DNA of 64,000 nucleotides, from assembly GCA_030710605.1 (NCBI GenBank), contig CP092870.1, positions 52,837,921 through 52,901,920 on the forward strand, in the 5' to 3' direction. The DNA is from Cordylochernes scorpioides (taxonomy: Eukaryota; Arthropoda; Arachnida; Pseudoscorpiones; Chernetidae). The translations under genes and the position numbers were made by a program. Positions 47,901-56,900 of this stretch are shown one piece after another. Position 1 is the stretch's first letter. Each line of letters begins with the position of its first letter. Under the pieces are notes generated by a model that was given only the letters and a program-made list of their open reading frames with translations, did no database searches and was not told the origin of the DNA.

Positions 47901-50900
47901 GGCTATCTCCAAAAACTCTCAAAACCTCAAAAATTCACCTTCAATGGATACCCTCACATGTTGGAATTGAAGGCAATGAAGCTGCTGATGCGCTAGCGAA
48001 AAAAGGCACAAAAGAACCCTTGCCACAGAAAAATAAACTTACTTTTAAAGAAATAGAAACAGTAGCCAAAACAAAAATAAACAAGAACTGGAGGATCCCA
48101 CCTAAGCACAGTTGGTACAGTGGAGTGAACCCAGGAGGAGCTCTGAACATCAGAAATAGACAGCATCAAACAACACTAACAAGATTTAGAACAGGCCATC
48201 TCAAGCCATTGAAGATAGAAAATAATAATAAAATCTTCCCCACTTGCCCAAAATGTAGCTTGGCACCTTCAGCACCAGAACACATTTTGGCTTGCATTAG
48301 ATGCACTAAACAGGACCTTTGGGAGAGGCTGCTGCTCATCATAAAACAGCTTGAGGAGCATGAACTCATGGAATTTGTGTAATCTTTACACAAGGGGATA
48401 AGAAACAACAACATTATGTAATTTTCTTCCCGTCTCCCCCACATATCTGGCATTACAGTTATTGCATTCTATAGAATAAATTACCTCTTTTCTACATGAT
48501 ATGTATTCGGTTTGCCTGTTTTTTGTTATCGGGTTTCTTAAGATATCTGATAAGCTGGGAGAGTTACTATAAAAGGTTTTTATTCCATATTTATCTAATG
48601 TTCTGGAAATGTGGATGGATTTCTGGGAATATGGAATGTAACAATTTTGCCTGTATATTTTAGTTTTTTGTGCTAACATGTTAGATGTGACCTGTGCCTG
48701 ATAGAAATGTTTTATGGTAACCAGCTGATGTTAAATTTTGGATAACTGTTTGTGTTTCATGAATTTTGTACTGATTTAGTGAACAATGTGTATGAATTCT
48801 TTTGGTTAACGTTTTCACTGTGTTAATTTTATGACTAATGGGGCAAAATGAAGAAAATTTTATATAATTAGGGGTGAATGTAGGCTTGTAGTAAACTGTT
48901 GTTTGCAATCTATTATCTATTTTTATTATTTTAATGTCTAAAAATGGCAATGTGCAATTATCTTCTTTTTCTATTGTAAAACGTAAGCTATTATTGTAAT
49001 TGTTGAGTGAGGCTAAGATGTTGGGAATCTGTTTTTATGTACAAATGCAAAATATATCATCTATATATCGTCTGTATAATATGATATCTGCCGGGTATAA
49101 TGAAGTGATCCAATTATCTATTTGTCTCATGACTATTTCGGCTAATGGAGTTGATAATGGGCTTCCCATAGGAGAACCCTTGATTTGTTTATACTGTTTC
49201 TGGTTAAAAGTTTTTTTTTTTTTTGCTTATCCCTAGTACACGTGGTACAGGCCATGATAATCATGGTGGGTAGTAGGCGACTGCTTTTTACTGTAAGCGC
49301 ACCACATGTTGGTTAAAAGTGAAAATGTTAACCTTAAGACATAATGTAATTAAACCAATTATTTTATCTGTTGTGTTAGGGTCTATCATATTGTTATCTA
49401 AAAAGGTTTTAGTAGTTTCAAGTATTAAGCCATGGGGGAGACTGGGGTATAAGGCCTCTACGTCGAATGATATCAAAATATGATCTCTCTGATAATTGTA
49501 ATTGGCTATTTCAGTGATGAATGTTGGAATATTGGCTATTGACATTGGAAATACGTTATTCTTAATTAATGACTGTAAAAATATTGTAACATACCTGGCT
49601 ATTGGTGCTAGTGGTGAGCTATGATAGGCTACTATTGGTCTTAATGGGATCCCTTGCTTGTGAACCTTGGGTTTTCCATATATATAACTTTCAGAGTCTA
49701 AATTAGACATGAATAATTTAAATTCATCATTTGATATCATATTGCTTTTGGCCATTCTGTTTATTTCTTTTTTGAAGTATGCATATTCTCTTTTCTTATA
49801 AATCTCATCAACTATTGTAAATATGCTTCTATCCTCTAATATGTTGTTCATTTTGCTTATAAGAAGATAATTGCACATTGCCATTTTTAGACATTAAAAT
49901 AATGAAAACAGATAATAGATTGCAAACAACAGTTTACTACAAGCCTACATTCACCCCTAATTATATAAAATTTTCTTCATTTTGCCCCATTAGTCATAAA
50001 ATTAACACAGTGAAAACGTTAACCAAAAGAATTTATACACATTGTTCACTAAATCAATACAAAACTCATGAAACACAAACAGTCATCCAAAATTTAACAT
50101 CAGCTGGTTACCATAAAACATTTCTATCAGGCACAGGTCACATCTAACATGTTAGCACAAAAAACTAAAATATACAGGCAAAATTGTTACATTCCATATT
50201 CCCCGAAATCCATCCACATTTCCAGAACATTAGATAAATATGGAATAAAAACCTTTTATAGTAACTCTCCCAGCTTATCAGATATCTTAAGAAACCCGAT
50301 GACAAAAAACAGGCAAACCGAATACATATCATGTAGAAAAGAGGTAATTTATTCTATAGAATGCAATAACTGTAATGCCAGATATGTGGGGGAGACGGGA
50401 AGAAAATTACATAATAGAATCATTGAACACAGAAGAAACATAAACAGAAATAACCCTTTATCATTAATAGTACAGCACTCCAATTCAACAGGACACACAT
50501 TCAACTTAAATGAACCTAAAGCACATTACAACAATATCAGTAACAAATATCAAAGATTAATAATTGAAGCAATAGTGTCCAAACAATACAACAGTATAAA
50601 TCGCAGAATTGATTTACCAGAAGCATATAATTCAATAGACTTAAATAAAATAAGATAAAACAAATTTATTCATAGTATAAGATATCACATGTCTAATGGG
50701 ATTCCTTGCAAGTTGTAAAATTTGTATATAAAATACAAAATAAGTTTGCTTTAATCAAAATGTATCATATTACCTCATATAAATTAGAATTAGTTTTCCA
50801 AATCATTACACCTGCATGTAAATTTAAACATTTTATTATTTTTCTAATTAAGCAGATATGCAAAACAATAGCTACGTGTATATAAATTCTATTTTCAAAC

Positions 50901-53900
50901 TAGTTGGATTATTATTTTATTTTATTAATTCCTGTAGAAGGGCGTATGTGCCCGAAAGCTCGTAATATAGTCGTTCTAATAAAGATACGCAGCCCTTGAT
51001 GCTTTATTTTATTCATTTATTAATATATATATATTTTTTTTTTTGCATAATTCAACTAATCTCTAGCAAGTCGAACTGCTTTTCACATGTGTAGACATGT
51101 GGTGCGCTTACAGTAAAAAGCAGTCGCTAACTATCCACCAGATTATCATGGCCTGTACCACGTTTACTAGGGATAAGCAAAAAAAAAAAAAAAATCTCTA
51201 GCAATTGGATACAAGCTGGCAGCTTTCAGTTACAAACAACCTCCATTCAGGATATCTATAGTGGAATACCACAGTAATGAAAATATATATACACTCATGG
51301 ACAAAACTTAAGGAAGTTTTACCTTTTAGCATGTATGTCAGGATTCAGACAATAACTCTGAAAGATACACTCATGGACAAAACTTAAGGAAGTTGTACCT
51401 TTTAGCATGTATGTCAGGATTCAGACAATAAATCTGAAAGATATTACAGTGACCTTTATTAAAGACAGACCAGATAACCAAGTGTGAGCAACCTCTGTCT
51501 CCACCAAAAAAAAAAAAGCAGACAACCGAGACATCAAACTTCCTTAAGTTTTGTCCATGAATGTATAAAGAATGTATAATGGTAGAGTCAACCTTTATTT
51601 TTATAGGCCCATATCCTCCCGCCAATATTCCCTTCAATATTTCGGCCATAGAATTATAGGCCTAGCTCAGGAGTCAGCAACCCGCGGCTCACAAGCTGCT
51701 CCTTGGATGTGAAGCTGCGTGTAAAAAAAAATATTTATGCACATACTTTTTATTGTTGGCAAGAAAAAATTTTGTGGCACTTTAAAAACTTTGAAATTTT
51801 GTAAATTGTAATTTTTGAGTCTTCTGACTCAAAAGGTTGCTGACCCTCTTCTGGCTTAGTCATATACTCCCGGCAAAACACCTCTCTGAAAAATACTGAA
51901 GATTCCATCAATTCTTTGTGGATCTTATGAAATCAAAGCCTGGACTGAGGAGGGCCAGTAGCCCATGGTCTCTGGGTGGGCATTCAGAATGTTGTGCCAC
52001 CAACCTGAATCTGCTAGTTGGCAGAGGCAGTCAAATAGATGGCACATGGATTTGACTGGAGAGGTGACCAATAGAAGGGATCCTCCTCACAAAATTTCCA
52101 TCCACATATACAATGAATAAGATATAAGTATCAATAGAATTTGAATTCTTTTCTACTTTGTCTGTTGGGACAAACCCTATAATACAATAGAATTTGAATT
52201 CTTTTCTACTTTGTCTGTTGGGACAAACCCTATAAGACAATAGAATTTCTCACTGTAAAGGATAACACCTAGTTGCAGAGCCAAAATGTCCTTTAGATGT
52301 CCTCTTACTGGAGAGTAGTTAAATAGCAAAAATTATCATTTTGGTGATGAATATTGTCCTTTGCTGAGAGATGTCCTCTAGTGAGATGGTCACTCTTGGA
52401 GGTTGTTCCACTGTATTGGTGATGACAACTGTCCTTTGTAGAGAGGTGTCCTCTAGTGAGAGTGTCTTCTCACAGAAGTTCTACTATATTGGTGAAAACA
52501 AATGTCCTTTGTAGAGAGGTGTCTTCTAGCAAGAGTGTCCTCTCATGGAGGTTGTTCTACTGTATTGGTGATGACAACTGTCCTTTGTAGAGAGGTGCCT
52601 TCTAGCAAGAGTGTCCTCTCATGGAAGTTGTTCTACTGTATATATTTTCAGTAAGGTCACAGTGGTGACTATGTAGAGGACTTACTTGAGGTAGTGTCAG
52701 AGGGCTCATCTGGAGAAGTGGGTGGTGAAGACATGGGTGTGGAATTAAGTGTAGAATTGAGTGTAGACTTGGGTGTAGACTTGGGTGTAGACTTGGGTGT
52801 GGAGTCAAGTGTAGACTTGGGTGTGGAGTCAAGTGTAGTAGACTTGGGTGTGGAGTTGAGAGAAGATTTGCCCAAGGAGGAAGGAGTGGAAGTGAGAGGC
52901 GAGGAAACAGCAGAGGTCGGAGTGCTCAGCTTGGATGCCACAGGACAGGAGAAGGCAGACTTGGGAGTGGACGGCTGGGAGTTCCCAGGCTGGAAGTTGG
53001 AGCTCCACATGCTCCTCTGGTCCTCTCCAAACTCCTGAGAACACAGGTCACAATTTTTACAGCCACTCTTGGTCGTCCAAGAATGAGATTAGAAAAATTA
53101 TAGGAAGAATTCAAGCCAAAAATATAGAAAATTTTACATTGAGGTGCTAAGTCACTATAACAAAACCATTTGATCAACCAGGGATAAAAAAAAAAATACA
53201 GTCTAACTTCTAAAATTCAACATCCCAAATGATGAAAATTTTTGGTTTAAAGTCAGTTATATTAAAGGAAATAGCTTTGTTTGAATTTGAAAAATGGTTG
53301 AATTAAAGCAGGTGTTGAATTAAAGTATGTGTAAATTAAAGCAGGTGTTAATTAAAGTAGATATTGAATTAAAGCAGGTGTTGAATTAAAGCAGGTGTTG
53401 AATTAAAGTAGGTGTTGAATTAAAGCAGGTGTTGAGTTAAAGTAGGTGTTGAATTAAAGTAGGTGTTGAATTAAAGCAGGTGTTGAATTAAAGTAGATGT
53501 TGAATTAAAGAAGTTATATACTATAGATGTGCTCTATTTGCTAAAATACCATCTAAATCTCAAATTTACAGTAGCCAACTAAGTACTAACTACAGGGACA
53601 TTGTAGTAGAGTCTAAATATAATGACAGTCAAACTTCGACAATTCAACAACCCAAGGTGTGTTTCCAATTGAAATAAAGTAGGTGTGAATTGTAGTCAGA
53701 TAAATTGAAGAGGTTATACTCTCCTTTGTTTTCCAAACTTTATACAATTTTTTTTTTACAAAATGATTTTGTATCAATTTTCCTGTAGAAGGGCCTTATC
53801 CCGAAAGCTCGAAAAGCATTTAATTAAAAAGATACTCATCCTCTTAGAGGTTTACTTTATTATCTAAAATTTGAGCAAAGGATTATATTCTAAATATATA

Positions 53901-56900
53901 GAAATGTATACTGTTGAGTTGGTTCAAACATGCTCTATTGATGAATAGAAATGACCCTTTACTATGTGATAGAATAGACTAGCCTTAAGTTAAACCCTTT
54001 TGTGGGCTGCCAGACTGTTCTCCAGTACTGTAAGAGTAGAATAATTAGCTGCCTCTGATCAGTAACAACCCCAGCTTTGACAAAGCATCCACCTGGAGAC
54101 TATGGTTTCTGGCTAATGGCCCTAGTCAGTCCAGGGTGGGCTTTATTCCAAGAGAGCTATCAATATCATTTTATTCGTCATTGAACGTTGTGGCCTATTG
54201 TATGTATTACATCCCAAATGTGATGCAACACCAGCCATCTCTGTCCTGAGCTCGATGTACCATCTCAGCGACTATTAAGCCAGTGAGTTCCTTTAATTGG
54301 TCCATGAAGCGTGTTGGCAAGTGTGAGATCCACAAGGGACCCAATAGAATCTTTGCAATCTACTAAAGAGGTGTTTAGCTGGTAGAGTTTGTTGTTTCTT
54401 ACTCCATTGTGTGAATATTACACGAATTCCATGAGTTAATGCTCCTTGAGCTGAGAGAGAGTGTTGTTGTTGTTTCTTACTCCATTGTGTGAATATTACA
54501 TGAATTCCATGAGTTGATGCTCCTTGAGCTGAGAGAGAGTGTTGTTGTTGTTTCTTACTCCATTGTGTGAATATTACATGAATTCCATGAGTTGATGCTC
54601 CTTGAGCTGAAAGAGAGTGTAGTCACCTGTGGAGCAGCGATGGCCTGCAGGGAGTTGAGATGCCGTCTACCCTGTGCCAGCTCCAGAGCCACCTTGTCCG
54701 GTAGATACTCCCCGGCATATGGCAGGTCTCCAGGCTGTAGATGGTCCGGGTAGGGATTGAGGGGCACCTGGCGACGCTGCCGGGGGCAGAAGACAACCTG
54801 ATGGAGGAAGGTTTGTTCCGCCTGCAGGAAGTCCCGGATGTATTCCGGGGAGACGGTGAGCTGGGGCATCTTGAGGTAGGCCGGCAGTTTGGGCAGAGTC
54901 TGCTCCAGGTTGGGGTTGGAAGTCAGGGCGAAGAACTTGCCGGCCTTTCCCAGTCCGATGCCTGGGAGGGAGGCCAGATAGTCGCACCCACTCAGGATGC
55001 ACATCTGCCGGAACTTGTCAAAGGTGAAGTGGCCGGCCCGGTTCCCCAGACAGTTCCCAATTAGAGATTTGTCGAACAGACTTCCGGACCCATTGATATC
55101 CATCTTGTACATGATCTGGAATCAACACAGGTTGTTGTTTCTTATCCCCTTTTGTAAATATTACATAAATTCCATGAGTTCATGCTCCTCAAGCTGTTTG
55201 ATTTTTTCTTTTATTCTTAGTACATGTGGTACAGGCCATAATAATCATGGTAGGTAGTTGGCGACTGCTTTAGACTTTTTCACTTACAAAACCTGTTTGA
55301 TGATAAGCAGCAGCCTCTCCAATACTCCTTTCAGGCTGTTGGCCCTCATTCAGGAGATATCTTTCTTATTTACCTGATTCCAGTACAATTTAATTATTTT
55401 TTACAACAGTTTCTTAGTTTTTCTTACATGAACTCCAGCTTTCAGGTTTATCAGCTCTTCAAAGGGAGTATAACCCAATACCTCTAGTGGGGGGTCGGTG
55501 GAAGGCTGGTTAAACCGTTTGGTTTTCGAGCACTATGACCCGGGTTCGATTCCCGCATTGAACACTTTTTTCTGTTTTAAAAAAAAAAATGCTCCAATGG
55601 CCCCCGATTCTTGCAAAAGTTCAACCCCACCAGCGAGTGCAAGTAACCAAACGGGGCTCTGGCACATTTATAAGTGCAAAGTCGAAGTGCTTTTCACATG
55701 TGTATACATGTGGTGCGCTTAAAATAAAAGCAGTCGCTAACTACTCACCATGATTATCATGGCCTGTACCACGTGTATTAGGGATAAGCCAAAAAAAAAT
55801 GTAACTCTGCCTTTGTCGGTCCCAAGCCTGGATGAAAAAGGAGGAGGAGGAGCAGTAAAAAGCTCACTAGAAAACCTGAGCTCAGCTGGCCCAGCTGACA
55901 GTACCTTGTAAGGACTCCTGATCCAGGGATACAGGATGAGCAGTGTTTGAACTCCATGTTAGGAGTGGCTGTACACGACGTCTGTTCCTCATGTCAGAGG
56001 CGGCCATTTCTTTTGGAGCTAAGTCAGCCTGCCACTGAGTAGGGCTCCCAGTCTTAATGACAAAAGCATACGTATTCTACTTCACCCAATCATTATGGTT
56101 GTCAAATCTCTTTTGATGAGCTCTACTCATCTCCAGCAAACACCATCAAAAATCTCAAGCCCTACAAGCTTGATACCCTGATATGATTGAGTGGAGATAA
56201 GAAAGAAGAAGTTATTATGTTACTCCCATCAAAGATATAAGAAAATAAAACATTAAATCACAAAGTTTCTTTTATCTATAAAACTGTCGTTACTGTGATG
56301 AAAAATATTTGGAGGGCTTGGCTCATCAGCTCATCAGTAGTAAACCCTCTCAGCAGTTTCGCTTATTTAATTTACCAGACAGCTTCCTCTTTAGAGCTCT
56401 AATACTGTATTGGATCATTCTGCTTATATATGCTCTACACTAAAGGGTCCCAGGAGGAGCTCTGAACATCAGAAATAAACAGCATCAAACAACACTCACA
56501 AGATTTAGAACAGGCAACCTCAAGCCATTGAAGATAGAAAATAATAACAAAATTTATCCCACTTGCCCAAAATGTAGTTTGGTACCTGCAGCTCCAGAAC
56601 ACATTTTGGCTTGCATTAGATGCACTAAACAGGACCTTTGGGAGAGGCCGCTGCTCATCATAAAACAGCTCGAGGAGCATGAACTCATGCAATTCGTGTA
56701 ATCTTTACACATGGGGATAAGAAACAACAACAACAACACTAAAGGGTGAAATCTTATAAATGGTTTATGAAAGTGCTAAAAACGAAGAGAAAAAGTTTTC
56801 TTTATTAAAATATATGTTACAAGCTTTCGGGCTGCCAAGCCCTTCGACAGGTACACCGGTTGTACCTGTCGAAGGGCTTGGCAGCCTGAAAGCTTGTAAC

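Larger units (their letters stand above)
46985..51020 (-). mobile_element. Fold-back Penelope-like element (RT + GIY-YIG)
   Basis: Ends are inverted copies (ATGAATAAAATAAAGCATCA at left). The - strand reads RT ([36 protein letters not shown]; 49884-49288), [15 protein letters not shown], the catalytic YIDD near 49060, then [20 protein letters not shown] and a GIY-YIG endonuclease ([20 protein letters not shown]). The part from PFLDI to the end is present again, inverted, at 49872-51020. Broken by an in-frame stop after YIDD, a frameshift at TAACATG, a LINE (47599-48411) and a SINE (49212-49309). Confidence 0.88.
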
